DNA from: Streptomyces marincola
GTDB taxonomy: Bacteria > Actinomycetota > Actinomycetes > Streptomycetales > Streptomycetaceae
Assembly (NCBI RefSeq): GCF_020410765.1
Contig: NZ_CP084541.1
Location: 4,173,001-4,237,000 of the forward strand
Length of the DNA stretch: 64,000 bases
Reading direction: 5' to 3'
Shown piece by piece: positions 9,356 to 17,895 of the stretch (within the stretch, counting starts at the first letter, position 1; every line of letters starts with the position of its first letter). The position numbers and the translations under genes are program-made. The notes under the pieces are model-generated. The model had not been told where the DNA came from and searched no databases. It worked only from the letters and a program-made list of their open reading frames with translations.

Positions 9356-10309
9356 TCACCCCTGTGGGTGGCTTGTCAGGTAGCCGCCCATGGTGCGGAA
9401 GAAGTCGGCCGCGCGGTACTCCGCACCGTCGTCGGTACGCAGCCGTTCGACGACGAGTCCGCGCTCGGTGCCCCGGCGCGCGCCGGGGCCGCAGACGACC
9501 GCCACGCCGTCGCCTTCGGGGCGGAACACACGGCCGACCGTGCCGCCGAGCCGGGCGCGGGACTCGGCGGCGTCCAGGATACGGATGCGCCGGCCCTTGT
9601 AGTAGGCGAACGCGTTGGGGTACGGGTCGACCTGGGCGCGGACCAGGTTCACGATGTCCCGCGCGGGCAGGGTCCAGTCGATCCTGCTGTCCTCGACGGA
9701 ACGCTTGTGAAAGAACGTCGCCTGTTCCGGGTCCTGCTTGAGCCAGTCCGTCCGGCCCGAGCCGATGAGCTCGATGGCTTCCAGAGTCGCCGGGGCGAAC
9801 AATTCGACGGTCTTGTGGAACAGGTCGGTGACCGTGTCGCCGTCCTCGACCGGCACGCGCTTCTGTACGACGATGTCCCCGAGGTCGAAGTCCTCGTTCA
9901 TGAAGTGGACGGTGACGCCGACCTCGGACTCGCCGTTGACCAGCGCCCAGTTGAGGGGCGCGAAGCCGCCGTACCGAGGCAGCAGCGCGTCGTGGATGTT
10001 GATGGCTCCGTACGTGGCGAGGCCGTAGATGTGCGGAGCGACCCAGGTGCGCCAGTCGGAGGAGACCAGCAGGTCGGGCCGCAGCCGCTTCAGCTGCTCG
10101 GCCACCTCGCCGTCGTTGGCGTACTTGCGCTCCAGGACCGGTAAGTCGTGTTTCCGGGCGAGGTCGACGACGGAGTCGTTCCAGATGGTCTCGTAGGCGT
10201 GGTTGCTCATCGGGTGCGTGATGACGAGGGGCACCTCGTGCTCCGACTTCAACAGGGCATCGAGGACGCGGTGTCCCCACGTCTGGTAACCCATGAAGAC
10301 AATGCGCAT
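9356..10309 (-). CDS. Formyltransferase (methionyl-tRNA formyltransferase/ArnA-like)
   Basis: A 317-residue formyltransferase-fold enzyme with an N-terminal Rossmann-like domain (MRIVFMGYQTWG). The catalytic Asn-His-Asp set is Asn104 and His106 in INIHDALLPRYGG and Asp142 in FDLGD. A C-terminal FMT-like barrel follows (VDPYPNAFAYYKGRRIRI). Such enzymes move a formyl group from N10-formyl-THF to an amine. It lies between argG (24 bases upstream) and the exporter, which suggests a small amino-compound substrate instead of Met-tRNA. The motif NIHDALLPRYGG differs from the housekeeping NxHxSLLPxYRG. The ATG follows GAGGAAA. The product is unknown. Confidence 0.8.
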   Translation of the reverse strand: MRIVFMGYQTWGHRVLDALLKSEHEVPLVITHPMSNHAYETIWNDSVVDLARKHDLPVLERKYANDGEVAEQLKRLRPDLLVSSDWRTWVAPHIYGLATYGAINIHDALLPRYGGFAPLNWALVNGESEVGVTVHFMNEDFDLGDIVVQKRVPVEDGDTVTDLFHKTVELFAPATLEAIELIGSGRTDWLKQDPEQATFFHKRSVEDSRIDWTLPARDIVNLVRAQVDPYPNAFAYYKGRRIRILDAAESRARLGGTVGRVFRPEGDGVAVVCGPGARRGTERGLVVERLRTDDGAEYRAADFFRTMGGYLTSHPQG

Positions 10310-10332
10310 GTGTTTCCTCGCTTCCTCTGCTG

Positions 10333-11505
10333 TCAGGGCCGCGTGAGCGGCAGTGCCCAGACGTAGGCGAAGCCCGCGCCCGCCTTGTGGTCGAATGTGT
10401 CGCCGCTCTCATAGGTGGCCAGCGAGCTGTTGTACCGGGAATGGGGCGAGCTGCGGCCGACGACGGTGCAGGTGCCTTTGTAGAGCTCTATGTCGATGTC
10501 GCCCGTCATCCGGGGTTGCAGGGTGGAAACGAAGCCGTCGAAGGCGCGGCGGAGGTCGGAGAACCAGTAGCCGTAATAGGCGAGTTCAGCGTACCGCAGG
10601 GCCATCGCCTGTTTGTGGTGGAGAACCTCGCGGTCGAGGACGATCGATTCCAGTTCCTCGTGCGCGGCCATGAGGACTGTCGCGGCCGGGGCCTCGTACA
10701 GGCCGCGCGTCTTGAATCCCACGAGGCGGCTCTCGACGATGTCGACGCGGCCCACACCGTGGCGGGCGGCGATCCTGTTGACCCGGCGCACCACATCGGC
10801 GAACGTCAGCTTCTCGCCGTCGACGGCGACCGGGACGCCGCCCTCGAAGCCGAGGCGAATCCGCTCCGCCCGGTCCGGTGCCGACTTCGGGTCCGTGGTG
10901 AGTTGCCAGGCGCGGGCCGGCGGTGCCTGGGAAATGTCGTCCAGCTCACCGCATTCGATGCTCGTGCCCCATATGTTGGTGTCGATGCTGTAGGGGTTCT
11001 CCTGGTTGACCGACACCTCGATACCGTGCTTGCGCGCGTAGGCGAGTTCCGAATCGCGGGAGGTGAGTTCCCAGTCGATGACAGGAGCGAGCACTTTCAG
11101 GCGGGGGTCGAGCGCGGTGACGCTGGTGTGGAATCGCACCTGGTCGTTTCCCTTACCCGTGGCTCCGTGCGCCACCGCGTCCGCGCCCTCGGCGTGCGCG
11201 ATCTCGACCATGCGCTGCGCGATCAGCGGCCGGGACAACGGAGCCGCGACCAGATATTTGTTCTCGTAGCGCGCGTGGGCTTGCAGGGCGGGCAGCGCGA
11301 AGTCCTTCAGGAACCGGTCCGTGAGCGACTCGACGCGGACCTGCGAGGCACCGGTGCGCACCGCGCGCTCCCGCACGGTGTCCAGGGACTCAAGCTGGCC
11401 GATGTCCGCGCAGAACGCGATGACCTCGGCGTTGTACCGCTCCTTCAGCCAGTGCAGTGCCACGGAGGTGTCCAGTCCTCCGGAGTAGGCGAGCACGATC
11501 TTCAT
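10333..11505 (-). CDS. argG: Argininosuccinate synthase
   Basis: A 390-residue enzyme joining citrulline and aspartate with ATP hydrolysis to AMP. The N-terminal PP-loop is AYSGGLDTSV (residues 6-15). Substrate-binding segments include ARYENKYLVAAPLSRPLIA, AHGATGKGNDQVRFH and YSIDTNIWGTS, and the length is that of the family. The ATG at 11505 has GGAGG seven bases upstream; longer frames into argH are shadows. It is 47 bases after argH and upstream of the formyltransferase. The grouping of argG and argH with a formyltransferase and an exporter, apart from other arg genes, suggests a specialised copy making a guanidino product, though it could be the only copy. Confidence 0.93.
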   Translation of the reverse strand: MKIVLAYSGGLDTSVALHWLKERYNAEVIAFCADIGQLESLDTVRERAVRTGASQVRVESLTDRFLKDFALPALQAHARYENKYLVAAPLSRPLIAQRMVEIAHAEGADAVAHGATGKGNDQVRFHTSVTALDPRLKVLAPVIDWELTSRDSELAYARKHGIEVSVNQENPYSIDTNIWGTSIECGELDDISQAPPARAWQLTTDPKSAPDRAERIRLGFEGGVPVAVDGEKLTFADVVRRVNRIAARHGVGRVDIVESRLVGFKTRGLYEAPAATVLMAAHEELESIVLDREVLHHKQAMALRYAELAYYGYWFSDLRRAFDGFVSTLQPRMTGDIDIELYKGTCTVVGRSSPHSRYNSSLATYESGDTFDHKAGAGFAYVWALPLTRP

Positions 11506-11552
11506 GCGTCCTCCAGGGAGATGAGACGGGCGGATGAGTTCTGAGCGACCGC

Positions 11553-13094
11553 TCAGGACCGCGTGACGGGGGGAAGACCGGCGGTGGCGCGTTCGAGCAC
11601 CTCCGCGAAGTCGCCGCCGTCGACGATCTCGCGAGCCGCCCGGAGCGTGTCCGACAGAGCGCTGTCGAGCCCGCGCCGCGTCCGGTCGAGCCACGCCGTG
11701 TGGTCCTCCACCGCTTCGCGCAGTTCCGCACGCACGGCCTCGACGCTGTGCGGAGACGTGCCCCCGGGGCTGGTGTAGCTGGTCAGCGCGGTGCGGGGGG
11801 CCAGGATGTGCGCGAGAACGGACTCCGCGACCGGGTGGCCGAGCCCGGTGAGTATCTCCGCTCCGGCCTTGGTGTCGCGCAGGGTCGCACCGCGCTTGAG
11901 CAGGGCCCCCACGAGGGAGCCCGTGATGTGGTGCGCCTCACGGAAGGCGATCCCGTGCTCCGCCACGAAGTGGTTGGCGAGTTCGGTGGCCGTGGAGAAG
12001 TTGTCCCAGCACAGGTCCTCGCCGCGCTTGCTGTCGAAACGCAGGCCCTTGGCCTGCCCGGTGAAGACGCGCAGCGTGGACAGGTAGGTGTCGATGGCGT
12101 CCCACAGGTACGGCTTGTCGTCCTGGAGGTCGCAGCTGTAGCCGAGGGTGATGCCCTTGGCCATGGTGAGCAGTTGGACGAGCGTGCCCGCGGTGCGCCC
12201 TGCCCTGCCCCGGGCCAGCTCCGCGACCACCGGGTTCTTCTTCTGGGGCATGATCGAGCTTCCGGTGGCATAGGCGTCCGAAACCTCCACGAGGGAGTAT
12301 TCGTGCCCGCTCCACATGACGATTTCCTCCGCCATGCGGGACAGGTTGCTCCCGCCGATCGCGAAGGCCGCCGCGCTCTCCATGAGGTAGTCGCGGGCGC
12401 TCGTGGCGTCCAGGGCGTGGCTGAGCACGCTGCGGAACCCGAGCAGCCGCGCGGTGAGCTCGCGGTCGAGCGGGAACGACGTGCCGGCCAGCGCGCAGGC
12501 GCCGAGCGGTGACTCGTCCGCACGGTCGAACGCGCCGCGCAGGCGCCGCACGTCGCGCAGCAGCATGCTGGCGTGCGCGGTCTTCCAGAAGCCGACGGAC
12601 ACCGGCTGCGCGGCCTGGCTGTGCGTGTAGCCCGGCAGGATCGCCAGCAGGTCGTCCTCGGGGAAGGAGAGCAGTACATCGATGAGCGCGAGATTGGCGG
12701 CGACGGCGTTCACGTGCACGCGGCGCAGATACATGCGGGCGTCCGTGGACACCTGGTCGTTGCGGGACCGCGCGGTGTGCATGTGGCCGCCGGTCTCACG
12801 CCCCAGGTCCTCGATGACCATCTGCTCGATGTTGAAATGGACGTCCTCCAACTCGGGGCGCAGCTTCAATTCCCCTCGCTCGTGCTCCTCCCAGAGCCGG
12901 AGCAGCGAGCGGAGAACGGCCCGAGCGGTCTCGCCCGGGATGATTTCCTGACGGCCGAGCATCAGGACGTGCGCGATGTCCTGCCACAGGTCCGCGAAGA
13001 TCAGGCGTACGTCGACGTCCGTGGTGAGGGTGTAGTCGAGGACGTCCGGAGTGATGTCCTCGTCGAAGCGGCCACCCCATAACTTTTCTGTCAT
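11553..13094 (-). CDS. argH: Argininosuccinate lyase
   Basis: A 513-residue fumarase/aspartase-superfamily enzyme that splits argininosuccinate into arginine and fumarate; the family usually has about 460-480 residues. It begins MTEKLWGGRF. Active-site segments are GGHMHTARSRNDQVSTD, the His loop GYTHSQAAQP (H158), and the catalytic-Ser loop GSSIMPQKKNP (S279/S280). The loop is followed by V where D is usual, and the His loop reads THSQAAQP instead of the common THLQxAQP, so the copy is somewhat divergent. The ATG has GAGGA upstream. First gene of the operon, with a 575-base upstream region. Confidence 0.92.
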   Translation of the reverse strand: MTEKLWGGRFDEDITPDVLDYTLTTDVDVRLIFADLWQDIAHVLMLGRQEIIPGETARAVLRSLLRLWEEHERGELKLRPELEDVHFNIEQMVIEDLGRETGGHMHTARSRNDQVSTDARMYLRRVHVNAVAANLALIDVLLSFPEDDLLAILPGYTHSQAAQPVSVGFWKTAHASMLLRDVRRLRGAFDRADESPLGACALAGTSFPLDRELTARLLGFRSVLSHALDATSARDYLMESAAAFAIGGSNLSRMAEEIVMWSGHEYSLVEVSDAYATGSSIMPQKKNPVVAELARGRAGRTAGTLVQLLTMAKGITLGYSCDLQDDKPYLWDAIDTYLSTLRVFTGQAKGLRFDSKRGEDLCWDNFSTATELANHFVAEHGIAFREAHHITGSLVGALLKRGATLRDTKAGAEILTGLGHPVAESVLAHILAPRTALTSYTSPGGTSPHSVEAVRAELREAVEDHTAWLDRTRRGLDSALSDTLRAAREIVDGGDFAEVLERATAGLPPVTRS

Positions 13095-13668
13095 CAACGA
13101 TCCTCTGTAGATGAAGGTCGAACGGGAAAACGCCGAATACCACGGGCAATTCCGGCGGCCGTGGGCAGGCGAAGGATTCACGGGGCAGGGGTCGGACCAG
13201 TGGCGGCCCGGCAGCGCGACCCGGGGAACGCCCCAAAGCCCGTCCAGGACGCGTCGGCCGGGTTCTCGTGTCGCGGACCGCCGGTTCACCCCCGTCCGCG
13301 GCGGCAGTATGGGAAAAGCGCCTCCCTCGCTTCTCACTTCCGCGCGCCTCGGTTCCTCATCACGGGCGAGGGCAGCGCCCGAAGAGGACGGCCACGAGCA
13401 TTGCGGTTGTGTGAAACCGTAGTCAAGTGGCCGTAACAGCGGCGCACAAGATCTCGCATCCAGAACGGCCGGATCGCGCCCCGCCATTCTCGGTCACTCG
13501 TATCGCGTGGGAGTTGTGAAGGCCCAGGTCGCGATGTCGGTCGCCGGTGGGGAGGTGCGTAGGTCACCGGGGTCCGGAAGGCGATCAGCCGCCGGAGGCG
13601 AGCGCCCCGCCCTCACGAACCCCGGTACGTCCTGGCTGTTCCCCGCCCTCGGCCGCCTCTCCCCGGAC
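13095..13668. other. Long upstream region of the argH operon, no gene seen
   Basis: About 575 bases between argH and the terminator of the secreted-protein gene. It should contain the operon promoter. I found no ARG-box-like palindrome that I could defend and no protein-like frame with a ribosome site. The AT-richer stretch at 13395-13510 is the likeliest promoter zone. Confidence 0.35.
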
Positions 13669-13718
13669 AGCCCACCGCCCCGCCCGGGGCGTTCGGTGGT
13701 GCGGGCGGGGCGGCGGGC
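13669..13718 (-). terminator. GC-rich hairpin terminator after the small secreted protein
   Basis: A stem of 17 pairs with one A/C mismatch: AGCCC-A-CCGCCCCGCCCG at 13669-13686 against CGGGCGGGGCGG-C-GGGCT at 13702-13718, with a 15-base loop. It sits just downstream of the 13742 stop codon. Such hairpins without a U tract are the usual actinomycete terminators. Confidence 0.65.
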
Positions 13719-13741
13719 TGTGCGTCAGCCGGGTGCGGGGC

Positions 13742-14131
13742 TCAGGGGGTGTACTCGACCCACGCCTCGACGGGGGTCGTGCCGGGCGGGCAGTAGACCT
13801 GGACGCTCCAGTAGCCCGTGTTCGGTCCCGCGACGTTGACGCTGCCGTCGGAACAGGTGACCACGGCCCACCACTGCGTGGTACCGGTGGCGGAGCAGGC
13901 GACGTAGAAGTACCACTGGTTGCCGTCGTAGTTGAAGGACGGGTTCACGCAGTTCACGTTCTGGGCGCTCATGTCCTGCGCCTGCGCCGAGCCGGTCGAC
14001 AGCGTGGCCGGAGACATCTTCTCCCCGACCACCGTGGTGGAGGGGGAGGCCGACGCGTGCGCCGGCCCGGCCAGGGCCAGCGATGCCGCCGCGACGGCGA
14101 GTAGGGACCCTGCGAGTTTCCGTAAGCCCAT
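13742..14131 (-). CDS. Small secreted protein with four cysteines, function unknown
   Basis: A 129-residue exported protein. The start ATG at 14131 is chosen because GAGGTGG lies upstream. A signal peptide (GLRKLAGSLLAVAAASLALA, cleavage near AHA-S) is followed by a short linker. The mature domain is rich in Trp, Tyr and Asn with four Cys (in NCVN, VACS, VTCS and VYCP), consistent with two disulfides. Repeated W-x-V/W patterns suggest a beta fold. I do not recognise the family. It is monocistronic with its own terminator. Confidence 0.72.
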   Translation of the reverse strand: MGLRKLAGSLLAVAAASLALAGPAHASASPSTTVVGEKMSPATLSTGSAQAQDMSAQNVNCVNPSFNYDGNQWYFYVACSATGTTQWWAVVTCSDGSVNVAGPNTGYWSVQVYCPPGTTPVEAWVEYTP

Positions 14132-14414
14132 GACGCCCACCTCTGCACTCGGTTCGTCCCGCGCCGCCACGGTGTCCGGCGCGGCTCGCTCGGCATGTTA
14201 TGGGCATTCCGTGCAGATGTCGTGGCGCAGTTGGGGTGGCCGGTCATCGTGAGCCATGGGGGAATTGGCGGGTACGCGTCTTGCCCGGCTGCCGGACGGG
14301 CGGAGGCCGCGCAGCGTCTCGGCCGGAACGCCGCCTCGCACGGCGGAGTGGCGCGCGGACCCCGCCCGGCTCGGGCGCGGCGGCGGGCAGGGCTCGGGCG
14401 GCTGACCCGGACAA

Positions 14415-14935
14415 GTGAGTCAAGCCTTACCTTTCCGGGGATTCGGCCGCACAGTGGAGGCCGGGCCGAGGGGGTGCCCGCCGTTGCCGCAGCTCACCGA
14501 GGGTGCCGCGAGGCAGGTCCGGGCGGAGCGGGCGAACGTGGCCGCCATGTACAGGCTGCTCGACGAGCGGGCGGCGGCTGCGCGGGCCCAACTGGCGGAC
14601 GTCCTGAGGGCTTCGGCCGGCACCGCGGCTGAGGCGTGCGAGCGCGATGCCGCCGCCGAGCGCCTGGCCCGCCTGCTGCGCCGCCTTGAGGTGGCCGATG
14701 AGGGGCTGGTGTTCGGCCGGATGGATGGCGCGGACGGAACCGTTCCGCACATCGGACGACTGGGCCTGCGCACGGCCGACCGGGACCTGCCGCTGCTTGT
14801 CGACTGGCGAGCGGAAGCGGCGCGGCCGTTCCGCGCGGCGACGGCCGCCCACCCGATGGGGTTGCGCCGGCGGCGCCACCTGCGGGTCGAGGAGGGTGCG
14901 GTGCGCGGGCCGAACGACAACCGCTCGGCGGTTCA
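14415..14935 (+). pseudogene. N-terminal fragment of a HelD/HelR-type UvrD-like helicase
   Basis: The plus frame from GTG 14415 starts with a helical N-terminal arm (QVRAERANVAAMYRLLDERA). It then gives EVADEGLVFGRMDG, HIGRLGLRT and LLVDWRAEAARPFRAATAAH, matching the N-terminal domain of the RNA-polymerase-recycling HelD-like ATPases (full proteins about 700 residues). After RRRRHLRVEEG near 14890 the similarity ends, and no Walker A or helicase motifs follow. Short protein-like patches in other frames up to about 15160 suggest further debris. A non-functional remnant is the best reading; expression of a short N-terminal domain cannot be excluded. Confidence 0.6.
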
Positions 14936-15242
14936 GCGCCGTTGCCAGGCGGCATCATCGGCGACGGTCCGCTGCTCGATGCCGTGGAAGCGCGGCGCCG
15001 TGCGCCTCCGCCCGCGGGAGGTGGGTCCCGATCGCGTCGACCATGGCGTCCCGGTGCTTCGGCGGTGCGAGGAGCCGGCCGACGCGCGGCGCGGGAACGT
15101 TCCACTACACGTTCTTCAAGGCCCTGGCCGTGCGTCCGGCCGACGGAGCCGCCTCTGGCCGGTGACCGCCACCGTCGCAGGTCCCGCGGGAGTCGCACGC
15201 GGTACCGGCACCGGCGTTCCGGCGGTTCGCCGCGGTGCGAAT

Positions 15243-15264
15243 CTACCCTTGCGTCAGAGTAGGG
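15243..15264. promoter_or_regulatory. Possible second MerR-type operator
   Basis: The sequence CTACCCTTGCGTCAGAGTAG is a partial dyad that resembles, in inverse orientation, the operator upstream of the SulP gene at 15883-15902. It lies about 85 bases beyond the end of the merR gene, in a gene-free stretch after the HelD remnant. It may be an orphan site or the promoter of a lost gene. Confidence 0.35.
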
Positions 15265-15348
15265 ATCGGCCGGTCCGTCGTCGCCGGTGCCGCCCTCCCG
15301 GCCGTTCCCGGGCCGCGCCGTGCCGCCCGGGTGCGCGCGTCCGCCCGT

Positions 15349-15750
15349 TCACGCCGTGGCGTCGAGCCGCCTGCGGAGTGTGGCGGCGAAGTCCTCCGCC
15401 ATGTCGAGGCGGGCGCGGAGGGTTTCGCAGCGTGCTTCGGAGATCTTGCGGTAGGCGTCGAGGCGTTCCCGCAGGCGTGCCCTCTCGTCCTGGCCGGGTG
15501 GGCCGTCGGTGGCGGCCAGGCGGTCGGTGATCTCCAGCAGGTCCCGCATCTCCTCCAGTGAGAAGTCCAGCGGCTTCATCCTGCGGATCACCATCAGCCG
15601 GTCCACGTCCGCTTCGGTGTAGAGGCGGAAGCCGCCCTTGCTGCGGGCGGAGGGGACGACCAGGCCGACCTCCTCGTAGTGCCGGATCGTGCGCAGGGAC
15701 AACCCCGTGCGCTCGGCCACCTCGCCGATCTGCATCTGCCGCTCGGTCAT
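15349..15750 (-). CDS. MerR-family transcriptional regulator
   Basis: A 133-residue regulator. The N-terminal winged helix-turn-helix reads MQIGEVAERTGLSLRTIRHY and continues with the family wing GLVVPSARSKGGFRLY. The dimer helix is in the C-terminal half (RARLRERLDAYRKISEARCE). The ATG at 15750 is chosen; an upstream extension is low-complexity Pro/Arg/Gly and has no ribosome site. It has no cysteine-rich metal-binding tail, so a metal sensor is unlikely; one Cys is present. It is divergent from the SulP transporter, with a MerR-type operator between them, so it most likely controls that transporter. Confidence 0.88.
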   Translation of the reverse strand: MTERQMQIGEVAERTGLSLRTIRHYEEVGLVVPSARSKGGFRLYTEADVDRLMVIRRMKPLDFSLEEMRDLLEITDRLAATDGPPGQDERARLRERLDAYRKISEARCETLRARLDMAEDFAATLRRRLDATA

Positions 15751-15871
15751 CGCCGCGCCCGCTCCCATCCGTCCCGTTCCATCGCTCCGCTCCGCCCCGG
15801 CCCGGCCGCCCGGCCGCGTGCGGGCGGCCACGGCCCCGGGCGGGGCGTTCGCCCGTTCTTCACCGGCCGGC

Positions 15872-15902
15872 GGCAAACCCTTCCCTCACGTTAGGGTAGA
15901 GT
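15872..15902 (+). promoter_or_regulatory. MerR-type operator/promoter for the SulP gene
   Basis: The dyad CCCTCACGTTAGGG at 15883-15896 lies directly before TAGAGT (15897-15902), which can serve as the -10 box. The -35 region near 15872-15877 gives the long, about 19-base spacer typical of MerR-activated promoters. The transcript would carry a leader of about 250 bases before the SulP start codon at 16157. Confidence 0.6.
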
Positions 15903-16156
15903 CTTGGTGTGCCTGCCCCGGGCCGCGCGGACCGGGGCCCACACCCCGGGCCGGACGCCATCCGGCTCGCGGTCGCCCCGCGGCATCCGCGGACTCCCGG
16001 GCAATGATGCCCGAACCGCGCCCGGCGCGGACGCCGGGCCATCCAGCCGGACGCGGGCGACCGGCCACCTCCGCCCCCGCTCACACCGCGGAGCTGAGCA
16101 CGACGTGCGCGCGTCGGGGGACGCGCGCGTCCCCCGAACAGAAACGAACCACACAC

Positions 16157-17659
16157 ATGTCCCAAGCACTGCCCGCGGCCGGGAAGGCGCGCTGGTCCCG
16201 CCCCGACTTCCTGGCCTCGCCGAGGGTGCTGCGCACCGAGGTGCTGGCCGGCCTCGTCGTCGCCCTGGCCCTGATCCCCGAGGCGATCTCCTTCTCGATC
16301 ATCGCCGGCGTCGACCCCAGCGTGGGCCTGTACGCCTCGTTCACCATGGCCGTGGTCATCTCCGTCGTCGGCGGACGCAAAGCCATGATCTCCGCCGCGA
16401 CCGGCGCCGTCGCCCTGGTCATCGCACCGCTCAACCACGACCACGGCCTGGGCCACCTCGTCGCCGCGGTCATCCTCGGCGGCGTCTTCCAGATCGCCCT
16501 GGGCGCGCTGGGGGTGGCCAGGCTGATGCGCTTCGTCCCCCGCAGCGTGATGGTCGGCTTCGTCAACGCCCTGGCCATCCTGATCTTCATGGCCCAAGTC
16601 CCGGAGATGACGGACGTGCCCTGGGCGGTCTACCCGCTCATCGCCGCAGGACTGGCCCTCATGGTCCTCTTCCCCCGCATCACCAAGGCGATCCCCGCCC
16701 CCCTGGTCGCCATCGTCACCCTCACCGTGATCACGGTCGCCGCCGGCATCGCCGTCCCCACCGTCGGCGACCAGGGCGAACTGCCCTCCTCCCCGCCCAC
16801 CCCCGGCCTGCCCGACGTGCCGTTCACCTTCGAGACCCTGACGACCATCGCCCCCTACGCCTTCGCGCTCGCGCTGGTCGGGCTCATGGAATCGCTCATG
16901 ACGGCCAAGCTGGTCGACGACATCACCGACACCCGCTCGGGCAAGACCAGGGAGTCCATCGGCCAGGGCATCGCCAACGTCGTCACCGGCTTCTTCGGCG
17001 GCATGGGCGGCTGCGCGATGATCGGCCAGACCATGATCAACGTCAAGACCTCCGGCGCCAGGACCCGCCTGTCCACCTTCCTCGCCGGCGTCTTCCTCCT
17101 CGTCCTCGTCGTGGCCCTGGGCCCCGTGGTCTCCGACATGCCCATGGCCGCCCTGGTCGCCGTCATGATCCTGGTCTCGGTCGCCACCTTCGACTGGCAC
17201 TCCATCCAGCCCGCCACCCTGAAGAAGCTGCCCGTCAGCGAGACCGTCGTCATGGCGGTGACCGTCATCGTCGTCGTCGCCACCCACAACCTCGCCATCG
17301 GCGTCGTCGTGGGCGTCATCACCGCCATGATCGCCTTCGCCCGCCGCGTCGCCCACCTCGCCGAAGTCTCCGGCGTGGTCGACCCCGACGGCAGACAAGC
17401 CGTCTACGCCGTCACGGGCGAGCTGTTCTTCGCCTCCTCCAACGATCTCGTCCACCAGTTCGACTACGCGGAGGACCCCGACGACGTCGTCATCGACCTC
17501 TCCGACGCCCACATCTGGGACGCCTCCACCGTCGCCGCCCTCGACGCCATCGAAACCAAATACACCAAACGCGGCAAGAAGGTCACCATCATCGGCCTCA
17601 ACGCACCCAGCGCCGCCATACGCGACAAACTCGCCGGACACCTCACCGGCAACCACTGA
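16157..17659 (+). CDS. SulP-family inorganic anion transporter
   Basis: A 500-residue membrane protein. It has a SulP core of about 12-14 helices, beginning with the family segment LAGLVVALALIPEAISFSII and including the conserved GGMGGCAMIGQTMINVKTSG region. A C-terminal cytoplasmic STAS domain follows (ELFFASSNDLVHQF, then VVIDLSDAHIWDASTVAALD). SulP proteins carry sulfate, bicarbonate or other anions; the substrate cannot be read from the sequence. The ATG at 16157 is the only start consistent with the family N-terminus. Likely regulated by the divergent MerR protein. Confidence 0.92.
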   Translation: MSQALPAAGKARWSRPDFLASPRVLRTEVLAGLVVALALIPEAISFSIIAGVDPSVGLYASFTMAVVISVVGGRKAMISAATGAVALVIAPLNHDHGLGHLVAAVILGGVFQIALGALGVARLMRFVPRSVMVGFVNALAILIFMAQVPEMTDVPWAVYPLIAAGLALMVLFPRITKAIPAPLVAIVTLTVITVAAGIAVPTVGDQGELPSSPPTPGLPDVPFTFETLTTIAPYAFALALVGLMESLMTAKLVDDITDTRSGKTRESIGQGIANVVTGFFGGMGGCAMIGQTMINVKTSGARTRLSTFLAGVFLLVLVVALGPVVSDMPMAALVAVMILVSVATFDWHSIQPATLKKLPVSETVVMAVTVIVVVATHNLAIGVVVGVITAMIAFARRVAHLAEVSGVVDPDGRQAVYAVTGELFFASSNDLVHQFDYAEDPDDVVIDLSDAHIWDASTVAALDAIETKYTKRGKKVTIIGLNAPSAAIRDKLAGHLTGNH

Positions 17660-17895
17660 ACGCGGCGGACACCCCGCGGCACCGGCCGGTGCGCCGCGAC
17701 CGCCGCGCCGGGCGGCTGAGTCGACCCCGCTGCCGCACCTCATGGTGACTCCGCGCGGTCGAACGCTGACGGCCGGGCGGACCTGTAGGCAGCGGGAAGG
17801 GCGCGAGGTTCCCCGGCGGCCGGCCCAGGGGCGAGACGACGACTCCTGGCCCGCGGGGTGCGCGGGCGTCGAGGATCGGTGAGAGGGAGACGGGG

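Noticed and set aside
15860..17743. 627-residue minus-strand frame rich in Asp/Gly over the SulP gene
   Set aside because: It mirrors the SulP coding sequence; its extreme D/G bias is typical of antisense frames.
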